Origin: Trichostrongylus colubriformis
Taxonomy: Eukaryota; Nematoda; Chromadorea; Rhabditida; Trichostrongylidae
Length of the DNA stretch: 64,000 nucleotides
NCBI GenBank assembly: GCA_963978905.1
Contig: OZ022256.1
Span: 17,395,231-17,459,230, forward strand
Reading direction: 5' to 3'
Shown here: positions 20,506 to 32,047 of the stretch, one piece after another
Layout: every line of letters begins with the position of its first letter
Position numbering within the stretch: the first letter of the stretch is position 1
Notes under the pieces: model-generated
The model's database searches: none
What the model was told of the DNA's origin: nothing
Seen by the model: the letters and a program-made list of their open reading frames with translations, nothing else
Made by a program: the position numbers and the translations under genes

Positions 20506-21771
20506 AAGGGAGGGTCATCAGGTCAGTCCGGCCTTTTGCAATGAGATGTATACCACTGTACTCGTCTTGGGACGAGAAACTCAAATCTGCCTTCCAAATT
20601 TGCGAAACGATTCTGTGAGCGGAGTTATAAAGGGTAATCTCCCGACATTGTCGACTCTCCCTTTCTCGCATGTTCGCATGAGTGGACGTGGAATGCTGGC
20701 ACAGCAAGGTGAGTTGTGGTGTACTGGATACGATGGTTGTTTCACAGGAGATGGGTCGCAGGTTCGGACCCTTTGTGCGACTGCTCTTTTGCTTTTTCTC
20801 CCTTCAGCTCATATGAACCCAGAAAGTGCGTATTAGTAAGTATTTGAAAGGTTTACCTCTTCATTCAACATCAAGAGGGGACAAAATTTCACGTTTCCTG
20901 ATTTATGCATTTTTTCAAGACTTTCATTTATAGAGGGCATGTGGTACGTTATATCCTGAAGACTTGAACAGAGCGTACAGTTGTAGAGATAAGTATGTGG
21001 TATAAGGTGACGTAGCGTTGTCTAGCAGAGAAAAACAGTAGTTTCTCTCATACTCAATCCCAATGTTCTGCCCAAAGCTAGTGTTAGCGTACTTGTTGAA
21101 GGACTTCGGTTCCTGTGAAGTGAGACGTCTGCCTTCTCGGCAGGAACAAAAAGTTATCGAAAAGTTCTCGTTTATTTTGCGGGAAGCTGCACTCGACAAC
21201 GTAATAATTGAGTCTGACGAGGAGCCATGCTTCGAAGAAGATGAGGAAGACCCATCATGGAGTCCAGAGGACAGGAATACCACATGTGTTCGTAAATTAC
21301 TGGTTTTCAAATATTCTTGTATCTCCTATTCACCATATGCCCTCTATAAATGAAAGTCTTGAAAAAATGCATAAATCAGGAAACGTGAAATTTTGTCCCC
21401 TCTTGATATTGAATGAAGAGGTAAACCTTTCAAATACTTACTAATACGCACTTTCTGGGTTCATATGAGCTGAAGGGAGAAAAAGCAAAAGAGCAGTCGC
21501 ACAAAGGGTCCGAACCTGCGACCCATCTCCTGTGAAACAACCATCGTATCCAGTACACCACAACTCACCTTGCTGTGCCAGCATTCCACGTCCACTCATG
21601 CGAACATGCGAGAAAGGGAGAGTCGACAATGTCGGGAGATTACCCTTTATAACTTCGCTCACAGAATCGTTTCGCAAATTTGGAAGGCAGATTTGAGTTT
21701 CTCGTCCCAAGACGAGTACAGTGGTATACATCCCATTGCAAAAGGCCGGACTGACCTGATGACCCTCCCTT
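20506..21771. repeat. Large inverted repeat (435-bp arms, 396-bp spacer)
   Basis: The arms 20506-20940 and 21337-21771 are reverse complements, collinear without indels (paired coordinates sum to 42277), with only about three mismatches noticed by eye, so roughly 99% identical. Each arm carries a tRNA-like segment with A-box-like tggtgtactgg and B-box-like aggttcggaccc (20705-20790 and its mirror). The mirrored 96-residue ORFs in the arms are the same DNA read twice and are probably non-coding. Confidence 0.9.
21063..21353 (+). CDS. Unknown ORF in the spacer of the inverted repeat
   Basis: 96 codons, mostly in the unique spacer. The middle reads like real protein: LPSRQEQKVIEKFSFILREA, then an acidic run (SDEEPCFEEDEEDPSWSPED). 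The last ~15 residues are encoded by the right arm. No splice sites or family recognised. The acidic stretch resembles N-terminal parts of some DNA-transposon proteins, but that is only an impression. It could be a captured exon or the remnant of the element's own gene. Confidence 0.35.
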   Translation: MFCPKLVLAYLLKDFGSCEVRRLPSRQEQKVIEKFSFILREAALDNVIIESDEEPCFEEDEEDPSWSPEDRNTTCVRKLLVFKYSCISYSPYALYK

Positions 21772-23399
21772 AACAGATAAGAATAAGGTGTTCATGGTGG
21801 TCCTGTTGTTGGCACACGGTACTGCCTTCTATCGATATCTATTACCCACCATCGCGGGCTCATTCTGCAAAATCCTACCGCGATGCGCTGCAGGGAGCAG
21901 GAACTTGTGTCATGTGTAACCGTCAATGAACCAAGCTCAGCATTACATATTACCTACGTGGCATTGTGATGTGGATCTATTTCAGGCGAGGGATTTTTTG
22001 CAGTGCCTCAGACTTCCTTTTGTTTATTACAATGCAAGGTTTAGACGACTAGCGGTCGGTCCGACAGGAATCATCGCAGATGAGAGTTTTGATGGGGCAT
22101 GGACAAAGCAGAATTCAGAATATAAGTACGCTATCAAGTAGCATACAAGATCGGCTTGCATTTTCTATTGCTTCGATTTTCCAGCTTCCAGCTGTGGTTA
22201 CCGGTTGATCCCGGATACCCGTCAGTATACAACGCAATCTCAGAAATTGCACATTATTTGCGTGTAGGTTCATCAGAAATATGATTGATAATTTATTATG
22301 TTATATTATATTTTGTTCATGCTTTCCTGCAAAAGTGATTTTGCTAATCTACTGGCTCCTATTTCTGACCTGCTATTTCACACCTCGTGACTATCGAAGA
22401 CTGGTCAGCAGAAAATTATGTTATATGGACTGTTGTCTGAACAGAGATCCTGTGAATCTCCTGCATAGGATTGAGTACTTCCATCTTTATTGTTGATTCC
22501 AGGCATTTCAACCTATTCTCGATTTTCTTACTACTTCGCTTTGCGCAAACAGTCAATGCACATCCTCTTCTTTTATATAATCAATCCTCTTTTTCTGGTT
22601 TTTGATACTTCTTATGGAAATTCTCCTACCAGTTGAACTATCGCACAGTATTGCGCAAACTGCACGGCGAAATTCTTAAAAATTGAAGTAGCTGGTCTGG
22701 CCAATAGATATCGAAAAACTCAGTGCTGAGCAACTGGTATCTGTACAAACACCTACAACTATTCGAGATTTCACGCAGCTTTGCGTCGAAACATTGATAT
22801 CGAAATCGTAACCATGTTCACCTGCTAAGCACTTAACTGCTTGAGCTTCACTGCTAGCTGTTAAATACATATAAGCTGTTTAGCATAGCCGTTTTTCTCC
22901 ATTGCATATCACTTCTTTATTTTTTCGGAGGTTTAGATGATTAAGCGGTCGACTTCTTTGCTACAAATGACGACGGAACAGGGAGAAATCTATTGCTTCA
23001 TTGATCGTTTCACAATTGGGCTGTAGTGGTGACTTGTCAGGAGTTTAATTGGTTAGCGTCTCACAAGTGGGGATTCGATCGCATCAATTGGTCGCGATTT
23101 GTCCACTCCGTGAGCATTCTTATGATTCGGTAGTAGATACATTTTCCAGCTCCTGCTTATCATCCTTTGGAAATGCAATACTATTTAGAACTTTACATAG
23201 CCTGGTCGATACGTTTTTTGTCCTCAAGACCGCATTGAAAATGGTTCAACTGATTTTGCTTTAACAATGTAAATCGCATCTTGATCAATCACGTAATCTC
23301 ATTACCAAAAGCGGACGCCATTATTCGGAAGGCCAAACACTCAAGCCGTCGGTACATCGCTATAACTGATATCAGAACAGGATCGATATACAGTGTGTC

Positions 23400-23570
23400 A
23401 GGTTCACCGTGTCTTTCATGTACATACATCGCTAGAATAGACCATCGATTCCCTTCCGAATTTTCGCCAGTAGTACCCAGTGGCTGACACGATCAAGCGC
23501 ATCAGTGAAAACCCAGTGGCTGACACGATCAAGCGCATCAGTGAAATCAAAGAAAAAATCGCAAGTTTCT
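23400..23570 (-). pseudogene. Non-LTR RT fragment with 36-bp in-frame duplication
   Basis: The minus strand reads FDFTDALDRVSHWV, a recognisable RT motif A (usual FDFxxAFDxVxH), followed by LLAKIRKGIDGLF and a stop. The 36-bp unit cccagtggctgacacgatca... occurs twice (about 23479-23550), duplicating 12 residues in frame. The 147-codon minus ORF just upstream (23570-24013) is not recognised and may be part of the same remnant. Confidence 0.5.
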
Positions 23571-24328
23571 TATTTACCTTTTTTTTGAAAATTGGGGTAT
23601 CCCAACAGTATAGGTTCACCTAGGATTTCGAACTTTTCCCATGAAGAATCGAAATTTACAACAACAATAATATTTGAAAACTTGTGGCCTTTCTTCTTTT
23701 CTCGACCACTCCAGTTGGTGGTCCGCTTCGATGTGGTTTGGAAGATTCGCGAGATCGTTTGTAGCGACACCCATTTCCGATCACCTGGATGGCGTTCTAG
23801 AACGCTGAAACTCGCCCAGCTGGAGTAAATCTCTGAAACGAGATATACCCAAAAGATTTCGTCCATATATAAGTCGTGCGACTCATTTACCCACCAGAAG
23901 GCAGATATTTCTCGCTCCATACCACGCTTTTGTGGAGGTACACACATGGACAGGAGTGATATCTTACTGAAATTTACAGCGCACCGATTAACATTGCTGC
24001 TCATATGTAGCAATCATTTCAGAAATTTCATTTGTAAGTATTGGAGTCCATGAGATTTATAATGCGTACTATCCGGCTATTACAGAAGCGCGAGAAGGCG
24101 GCTCCCATAACACTACCACACTACCCTGATAAGCAGCATGGCTTCTTCCTCAAATCCTCCCGATAACTTGCTAAGCCATCCGGTTCATCCATATTGATCT
24201 TATTCTCATCAGAAAGGATGAGCTGCAGGGCTTCATCATGGCTGACACGCCGTGAAACTACTACGTTAATCAAGTAATCTTTGAATCTACCCCATCTTAC
24301 TGAAGCTTCCAGCTCACATATTCCTTAA

Positions 24329-24799
24329 AGGCACAGTTCACGATAATATGAGTACCTTGGTTCCATCAGCGAGTAGATAGCCCCTTCCACAAGGGCAAAG
24401 CGTGACCATCATCACGGCGCGAGGGTGGGTGGTAAACTCGTAAGGAACATGTAATAAGATGACGGCCACCGTCTCAAGATGGCCCACACCCATCTTCGAT
24501 TCAACCAGCTGGTAAGCGGTGGCTTTTACGTGTGTGAGAGGCATGATATCGACCGCGATAAGAAATGATAGGAAATACTCCCTTTGTAAAAACAACCTTA
24601 TCGGATGATATCATCACGTAAAAACTTGTCTATATTACTTGCTTTTAAGCTGCAAACTCGTCGAATCCAAAAGTCAGAAACACTTCATTTTCAAGGTTTT
24701 CGAAAAGCTCCGCGGTTTCTTCTTCACATCGGTGTGCTTTAGCACCCCAGAGTCTTTATGGAGCGCGACGAGGCACGAAAATTATCGTGAATTGTGCCT
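24329..24799. mobile_element. TTAA-target MITE (AGGCACAGTTCACG ends)
   Basis: 471 bp bounded by TTAA at 24325-24328 and 24800-24803. The terminal inverted repeats begin aggcacagttcacgataat and end attatcgtgaattgtgcct. TTAA duplication is typical of piggyBac-type transposition (family knowledge). A related end lies near 26047 and a weaker one near 57340. The 85-codon minus ORF inside is not supported as a gene. Confidence 0.8.
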
Positions 24800-24949
24800 T
24801 TAACAAAAATAACTCAATCAGGCCTTTTTGCGGGCTCGTGAGATAGGGCATGGACGAAGACCGCTTTCACTTAAATGTGTTCCGCCTCACAAGGCATGGA
24901 GCAAACCTCAGAAGAAAAGCATCGACATAAAAATCTTGTAACTTACCTC

Positions 24950-25003
24950 TTGATGGAAGCAAGACAGAAGAGCTGAGCAAACCTATACTTTTGGATCACC
25001 ATG
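24950..25003 (-). CDS. Possible first exon
   Basis: On the minus strand an ATG at about 25000 opens MVIQKYRFAQLFCLASIK and runs into a good donor (AAGAG|GTAAGTTAC, near 24948). The preceding sequence (ttgcttttctcaaaaatc) is pyrimidine-rich. No downstream exon was found between the donor and the MITE at 24799, so this may be chance. Confidence 0.2.
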
Positions 25004-25169
25004 ATTTTTGAGAAAAGCAAATAAAATTTTGTGATCATTTGCTATCAGCTTCACTCATGCGTTTAATCACGGCAGCCATCAGGTGCAACTGATTAAAAAC
25101 GCTGAGCATCATATGCATACTTCGATTGTAATGGCCGTAGTGAAGTAACTGAGAGCGTTACCATCTAGT

Positions 25170-25790
25170 TGCTAACTACCCTTATCGGCCCTTATCAGCA
25201 GACTCGATCTATCATCATTAGATCGCAGTATCACTTCCTACAACAACTATGAATGTGAACATTCCACTGTCAGGTAAAAAAACGAACCGGATTCAGCGAT
25301 ATATGCCTTCTTACGCTCCGCATCGAATCTAATCAACCATTATCATTTGGATCATCCTCCATTAATGTTTGTTCTACCGCGCATAACGTGCATGAGTATC
25401 AACATTCTAGGATTAAGGCGAAAAGCGGAAAGGATTCGGCGAATTTACCTTGTGACGCTCCCCTCCAAATCATAATCTGTTTGGAGCACCCACCATAGAT
25501 GTCTTTCCCACCCCTTGAAAGATCGGCAAGTGTCATTGCCCTAGGATCAATGCGAAAAGCGAAACGGGTCTGGCGAAACCCTCGAAAGCCACTCTTCATC
25601 AACCTGAATTAGTCGTTGTCGGACCGGGCCCTCAACATTGGTCTCCCAGTGCTACCCCCCTCCACTCCCCTCGGTGCAAAAATCAATGTTCCAGTTTTGC
25701 TGCGCCAGCCGTGAAATATAAATTTCGTGACAGAGAGACAGACCCACACGCTCAGAGACATACTTAACAGGCTACATATGCTAGAATTTT
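25170..25790 (+). repeat. Dispersed repeat R1, partial copy
   Basis: Diverged copy of the tandem-unit and tail part of R1 (cttatcagcag..., gatcatcctccattaatg, aatgcgaaaagcgaaacgg, then a gacagagagacagac tail at 25728). The CAGTTGG MITE and left body are absent. Confidence 0.6.
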
Positions 25791-26269
25791 TGCACCGGTC
25801 TTGTTCGAATATGATCGGCGCTAGTGCTCTGCCACAAGGAAATCTTGGTTCCAGTGGGTGCTACACAATGAAACCCCATGAAAACTCAAGAAGCGCCTCT
25901 AATTCAGCCAACATCTTCGAATACTTCTTCTATCTCTGTTTGACCAGTTTATGCATACTCAGCATACTCAGGCAGGGGATACATTTTGATTCTTTCCCTT
26001 TCACTTTCAACAGATATCTTTTGCTGTCTACAACGGACATTTCAATCTTAAAGGCACACCGCGCGATAATCGAAGTGGTCCTTACCTTCTTAGGGCAGGT
26101 AGACCCTTGGATAGTTGTAAAGATTGCACCATTTTCGCGGCGCCACGGCTCACCCCCGCCGCGTACGGCCTGGTCGACCTGAGCCGAGTTGAGCCCACCG
26201 AGCCGAATCACACCCGGCATAGACGAGGGGGAAACTTGCGATAAGACAAGATAAGGCAGCGATGTCAAT

Positions 26270-27740
26270 AGCGAAGGTAGCTTCAGCAGGGACTAGCAGG
26301 TGATATCGTAGCATTTTGCGCGATATCATCGAGCAAAAACTCACTTCTAATCTCCCATACTCGTACGAGGACCGATGGCAGGGAGCTTTATTTTTGGTGG
26401 TTTTGAGTGGTTTCGATTCCTTTTTCTTCACTAGTGGTAAACCAGGGCCTCTATATCTTGTGCGCAATATCTCTCACAATTTTTCGCGAGGTGCACCGTT
26501 AACGATGTGTCAGTCTTCTCCATCGCAAACCTCGAACGAATACTGCACTCCAGCTCTCGACGCTCTGAGTTTTCTAGCGACTCTACTCCGAATAGTGGCA
26601 TGTGACAAGAGGTTCATGACAAATAGCTAATCATATCAGCCTTTTTCAACCACGTTGGACGAAGAGTGGAAAGTTTGTAAGGATGCGTTTGCCTATTGGT
26701 GAACATTACTGTCTAGTTGATAGCTTCAAATGCCCTTTCCAATTCCTCGCAATTGGCTTACGCTGAAGCCCTTGACCCGACCTGAAGCGATATGAGCGAT
26801 AGAACAGAGATCTTTTGCTCAAACTATTGTAAGCTGCAGTGGCACGTTTGATTCAAAAAATGTACACACCTACGAGCCCATTCCCCGATGTTCCATCCAA
26901 CGGATTCTCCTTGGACGCGAGTGCATGTCGCGGTGACAACCATCCTTACTAGGGCTCCCGTCCACATCTTCGAGACACACCTTCAAAAAAGAAGAAGTCT
27001 GGAAGCGCGATATCATTGCTTCACACTGGGTGTGTACCCTTTTGTCAGAGCTTCGCACCAGGACGAGCGACGAGCGACGCATTGTGTGGGAGCTATGCGT
27101 GGCGCTAGGGCTGTTTCTTAGAGCGATTATTCGGCGACGCTAGGGGCGCCATTTACAATTGATTGGGACCCAACAACGCGGCGCCTTTAGCTCGTCCGCA
27201 TCGCTTCGCTTGCGACACGCCGCAGTGCGAAATCTCAACATAAGGGTACACATTCCATACTGATAGTGATTTTGCTCGCATGAACATTCGTATGAACTTA
27301 ACCTAGCGCCTGTTCCTACTCCAGGGTCAGGCCTCCGTTGAGCATCATCATGGAAACCTCATGCATGGCGGAACCTCATGCATACATCATTCGCTCTCGG
27401 AGGCCTAGTGAGAAGGCGAGAAGCGCCGCTCAGCTTTTATGTGGGATGCGCCATGCATGAGGATTTCATCCTCATTCTCAATGAATACAAACGTTTTTCC
27501 GGTCCGCATAGTGGCCGCCAACTCTAGATTACGTGCTTGCGATCGTAGTAAGATATGGAAGAAGTCCGTATCAGCTAATTTTCCGCTTTCATCCCATTGT
27601 TTCTGGAGTGTCCATCCACGGCGGTACTGGAGAAATTTCAGTAACAATGAATCGATTTTTGGGAAGATTCGTGGGAACATCTCGCAAATTCGACGAAAAA
27701 AAGCTTTCCTCAACTAGCTTTTTTGAATTTTTCTTGCTTT
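26270..27740. other. No gene recognised
   Basis: ORFs of 70-105 codons overlap on both strands. None has supporting splice sites or a recognised motif. A minus ORF at 27405-27713 spans sequence resembling other low-complexity repeats of the window. Confidence 0.4.
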
Positions 27741-27744
27741 GTTC

Positions 27745-28078
27745 TGAAGATATGGCATAGTTCAGGCAGTCATTCGAAAGCGACAACCTAGCAGACCCTG
27801 CTTCACCAATACGAACTCTTATGGTTAAGCTTGAAGGAAGTTATGGCCATTTCCGTGAAACACTTCGAAATTTTCCTTATCGAATCCTCATCAACCTTCC
27901 CTCAAACTAACTTCCTGCGTTTTGAAGATATGGCATGGTTCAGGTAGTCATTCGACAGCGACAACCTAGCAGACCCTGCTTCACCAGAACGAACTCATAT
28001 GGTTAAGTTTGAAGGAAGTTATGGCCATTTCCGTAGAACATTCGAAATTTTCCTCATTAAATCCTCATCTGGAAACCC
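27745..28078. repeat. Tandem repeat, period 178 bp, two units
   Basis: The block tgaagatatggcat...gcagaccctgcttcacc...ggaagttatggccatttcc occurs at 27745 and again at 27923 with a constant offset of 178 bp and moderate divergence. Confidence 0.8.
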
Positions 28079-28526
28079 ATATCGAGAACTAAGCAACCAC
28101 TGGAGCAAGCAAGTGGCCAATAGATAGGTCTAAGGGAGTTATTAGGAAAACAGTTTACAGCTGTTTGAAAGATGGGCTCTAGGCAAAGTTCGAAGTATTT
28201 CCAAAATGTTGGAATTTAGAATGGATACCGCGCTCCATCGTGATCGCCGCGTCGCACGTCGCCTGAAACGAAATTAAAAGCCGATGATGCCCGCTTCAGA
28301 TCGATTTTTATTTACTACCCTACTCTCCTATTTTTATTTACTACTTTACTCCTCGCTGATTACTCTCCTTTTGTGTATATTTCGCTGAGGCGCGTGTCAA
28401 GAATCCTCTAGCTTCGAATATTAGTTTTCTTGAGTAGTAAACGACCATTTCGTATGATCAGGTTTTTGACTTTATATAACCTAGGTATTATCCATCTAAA
28501 ATAACAATAACAGACGTAAAAGAGGG

Positions 28527-28570
28527 GGGGTCGTATTGAGACCCCCTTTTGGGGGGGGGTCGTATTTTTT
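28527..28570. repeat. Twin G-run motif (GGGGGGTCGTAT)
   Basis: Two G-runs, each followed by gtcgtatt, separated by about 22 bp. The same twin arrangement (G-run + gtcgcat) is found at 57022-57070 and 60699-60741. Confidence 0.8.
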
Positions 28571-28614
28571 GGAAATTTTCCTCATCTGGACGCTTGACCC
28601 TGTCCTACTCTCAG

Positions 28615-28741
28615 CAGCCCGTATCACCGTTCACTGCACTTCGGAGGATCCCTCCAAAAGCATCGGCGATTGCGTCTTTCCCTTGCTGGAAGAGAAAAGT
28701 GAGGCGCAAAGGACAATAGAAGTGACTAATCATCCTGACAG
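28615..28741 (+). CDS. Probable internal exon, unknown gene
   Basis: Bounded by an acceptor (tcctactctcag) and donor (GACAG|GTGAGA). The open frame gives RITVHCTSEDPSKSIGDCVF, then PLLEEKSEAQRTIEVTNHPD, which reads as genuine protein with two cysteines. It is 127 nt (or 124 with the alternative cag) and leaves phase 2 at its 3' end. No partner exon identified. A second possible exon on the same strand is at 33350. Confidence 0.45.
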
Positions 28742-29105
28742 GTGAGAAGAACATGTCGAGTTGGGGGAGCATTCATTATAGCTTGTACAGTATATGCTGT
28801 GAAACCCTCGATGGATCATAAGCCCATACTATTGAGCGTGAAACATTTCATACCCATTATTTAGGACCATTCTATAAAGTGGTGGCTGATCATTTGTTTG
28901 CAGTAAACTATAAGGGTCCTAGGAGAACAAGTCCTCGACGATAAAGTTTTCCATAATTAGAATTTAGTAGTAAATTTTTCCCTTCCCTCCTTCTTCCCAG
29001 CAGGAGCAACATTCCTACACTGGCAATTTGTACTTTTACGCTTCACAGCAGGCAGCCAATGTAGCATCTTTCCATTGTCATTCAAGTGAAAGATAGATAG
29101 TTTTC

Positions 29106-29412
29106 TCAGTAGTTCTGCGCACCACTGGTTCGTCCATATATAGCTATGTGTAGCTCCTGCTGGATCCGTTGGAAACCATCCAGAACTTCGCATAGTTGAT
29201 CACGGATTTCCTGTCTTGTAAGAGGAGAGTAATGACCCATTTCGACAATTGTCAGGTATAGTTTTTGCAGCCGGTATTGAAATGTCTGCTGATCATTTAC
29301 ATGTAGTGAATAGAAATGAGTTCGCGTATTTAAAAAAGTCGCAGTGGCGAGTGTGAGAAGATACCCTTGAATCGAAAGTCCACGTAAAGAAGAGCCGGAG
29401 TCCATTATCCAT
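29106..29412 (-). CDS. Probable exon or short gene, unknown
   Basis: Minus-strand frame from an acceptor (gcaaaactcag) 7 nt before an ATG (29405) to a stop at 29106. It gives 99 residues with an amphipathic, protein-like second half (FQYRLQKLYLTIVEMGHYS, RQEIRDQLCEVLDGFQRI). A second open frame starting inside it (29193-28957, ending in a lysine-rich tail) may be the true continuation after a frameshift. No family recognised. Confidence 0.4.
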
Positions 29413-29742
29413 CTGAGTTTTGCATATTTGCTTTGACATGCTTATCGTCTTGCCTTCCATGACCTTTGTAGTGCATACGGCGAAGGAAACAACATTTTTC
29501 TCTCATCACTGGCGTTGCGATTTGGAAGCAGTTTTCTAGAGAGCACATATTGAGCGCGAGCGAAACTCGAAAGCGCTACAATGAGCAGGTCAAAACTAGC
29601 GTCATTGAAATGTGTTGGCCACTTTTTCTGTGGTCTCTACGAGCGCATAATTGAATATCACGCCGGTGAACTACTTGACATATGTGACCTTATAGAATGC
29701 AAAATATGCTTTGCAAAAGCGCACCTACCGTCCATTGACCTA

Positions 29743-30452
29743 TCGGCACTTCAACTATCACTATCTCAGATACCGCAAGTTGGTCAAAAAATAATTTTCA
29801 CTGGAACTTCGCTTGTAGAGGTTGTTCGGGGTGCTGATCACGGATATGACATCCGTTTTTGATGCTGGCGCCAGTTTGATGCAATTGCACCAAATTGGTG
29901 CAACAATGTTCTTCACCAACCTTGTTTGAAATTGTCATGATGCTGACCATGGGTATGACACTGGTTCTTAGCGCGTGCGTTGCCTTTCCAGATTGCGCGA
30001 GTCATGTTCGCTTTTGCTCAAGTGCTTATGATCAGTGCTTACGTCATCTTTCCGCTGTCGTCTTTCATCTGATGCTATTCTACAGCCATCATTAGGCACT
30101 CAAGTGTATATTTCGCCTGAGCTAGAAAGAAAGGTTCTCTTGAAGCTTAGGCAAAACTTAAGGGAACAGTGTGGTGCCCTACTACATTAGCACTGTAATG
30201 GAACTTAACGACAGCAACGTTGTGCAATTACATCAAACCATGTCATATTCGTGATCAATACCCCAAATAACCCCCTGGGCAATTTTAGCGATTTTGGGGA
30301 AAACGTGCCATTGCAACAATTTGGCGCAAACACCAAAACGGATGTCATATTGGTGATCAGCACCCCATACAATCCCCCTGGGCAAAGTTTCTGCGGAAAT
30401 TATTTTTTTGACCAACTCGCCGTATCTGGGGCAGTGATAGCTGAGTAGTGCC
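29743..30452. repeat. Foldback repeat with GADHxYDIRF-coding arms
   Basis: Arms at about 29743-29905 and 30290-30452 pair as reverse complements (coordinates sum to about 60195): gttggtcaaaaaa at 29779 against ttttttgaccaac at 30405. The block ggtgctgatcacggatatga recurs in altered form in each arm and in internal extra copies (29940, 30240). ORFs on both strands (29581-29862 +, 30233-30415 -) therefore share the peptide GADHxYDIRF; I read this as a repeat artefact. Confidence 0.75.
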
Positions 30453-31629
30453 GGCCTTTCTTGTTAGAAGCGACTACATACTTTTCGAACCTGTATGGAA
30501 TTCTCATATATTAGGGATTCACATGCTGCACTTTTTCGTGCTCATATATGAATGTGGTGATTCGACAATTGAACAGTCTCTAACATATACACCGTCTGCT
30601 TGGTGAATCTATTTGTCGTCACTGATGACTAGTTTCATTTCTGTCAGTATGTCGTCGGCTGGATGATGGTCGGACTGCATAATCTACAAAGGAGACATCA
30701 GAGGAACCGACCGCCCACAGCATCGGTAATTTCTGAACGAGTTATTTAAGGTGGTAATAGGCATGGGAGTACTATAGAATATTAATCCGGTATCCTCAAA
30801 TGTCCTATCAGACGTCGGCATGAAAACGCGTCACTGTCAGTTAATCGCCTGATTTTGAACATACGGTATTGGAGCTCCATGGAACTTTCTCTATGCCAAA
30901 AAATTCAATCAGCCTTCATTATCATGCACACAGCATTGTTTGCAAGACGATGAAGCAGTTCCCTTGAAAGCGCCAGGAGGGGTAAAAAGAACGTAAGAGC
31001 TGAGAATTCCTCTCTTCTGAGAACAGACCATCCACTTCAGAAGAGGTGATGTGTGGTAAAACTCGTTATGAAAAAGCGAAGCTTGGAGTCCTGTCACGAT
31101 CGCGCAGCACGGCGTGTTATTCTGCTGTTCATCAGCCGGGCGAGTTTCGAGGGTGAGACAACGTTCGCCCTTCCTGTCACTCGTCGATGATTAAGCCTCT
31201 GGTCTGTCTGCAGCTTACACGCGGCTAGTAACACAAAGGCTTGAGGGTAAAGGGAGTTCATCGGGTCGCCATTCATCCGTTTTTTCGTCCTTTCTCTGCT
31301 GTTAAACTTGCACTGCTGAGCACCCCTACTTTCATATTCAACAATCTACGAAATTTACTCCTTCCGGTGTCATATTCAACAATCTACCAAATTTACTCCT
31401 TCCAGTGAGGAGGAAGAGGGGAGGAGGATGAGTCGAATAATGCTTAGGCAATGACAATACTTACCAATTCAATAGGAGGCGCGAAATTTGCGAGATTTTA
31501 TCGAACAAAGGAGAAAAAGGAAAGACAATCCAAAAGGATGTAAGATCATCAAGCATGAAGCTATCACCTTCCCATCATGTTAAAGAAAAATTGGAGTAAG
31601 GGGGGAATAGGGGGTTATCAGCTCAGAAG

Positions 31630-31935
31630 TCACTGTATGATAAGAAAAATGGGCGCGACAGAAAGATCTGATACATTATTGTTATAGGAAAACTTGCTAT
31701 GCTCTCCAGACTCCAAGGTACCGGTGAGCTCCTGCAGGCCCCTCCTTTTCACAATGGAGTTGCTGTTGTCCACTTCTATACGTTCATTCACTGCTGGAGA
31801 GCAAGCACAATATTCCTGTAGATAACGTGACGTAGTGAGAGTCGGTGCTTTCGGGAGTACTTCTTTTTCACGCATTTTTTTGAGCCACCTGTCGAAGCTC
31901 CATAGACGTCGAATGTATCTTTTGGCGTCCTCACT
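31630..31935 (-). CDS. Probable exon or C-terminal exon, unknown gene
   Basis: Minus-strand open frame beginning directly after an acceptor (gattgtctattag), phase 0, reading SEDAKRYIRRLWSFDRWLKK and then EVLPKAPTLTTSRYLQEYC. It may end at a GTATCA donor (exon 31935-31675, 261 nt, phase 0) or run on to the stop at 31630. Composition is convincingly protein-like (charged, few low-complexity runs). No family recognised. Neighbouring exons were not found; the exon at 29412 is out of phase with it. Confidence 0.5.
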   Translation of the reverse strand, partial: SEDAKRYIRRLWSFDRWLKKMREKEVLPKAPTLTTSRYLQEYCACSPAVNERIEVDNSNSIVKRRGLQELTGTLESGEHSKFSYNNNVSDLSVAPIFLIIQ

Positions 31936-31989
31936 CTAATAGACAATCTTCTGCGGCTTTTCAGTCCCTACTATTATAAAACGCTTCGT

Positions 31990-32030
31990 CTGTCTGTACG
32001 TCCCTCCGTCCATCCGTCCGTCCGTCTATC
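31990..32030. repeat. (CCGT)n-like simple repeat
   Basis: Imperfect ccgtccat/ccgtccgt repeat directly upstream of the 280-bp tandem block. Confidence 0.7.
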
Positions 32031-32047
32031 ACGAAATTAGGTATTAT

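Noticed and set aside
20498..21773. Two 96-codon ORFs with nearly identical peptides
   Set aside because: They arise from inverted arms that carry tRNA-like sequence; identity reflects the repeat, not selection on a protein.
23570..24013. 147-codon minus ORF
   Set aside because: Long for this window, but with no motif, no splice signals and an unusual tryptophan/serine-rich composition; probably part of a transposon remnant.
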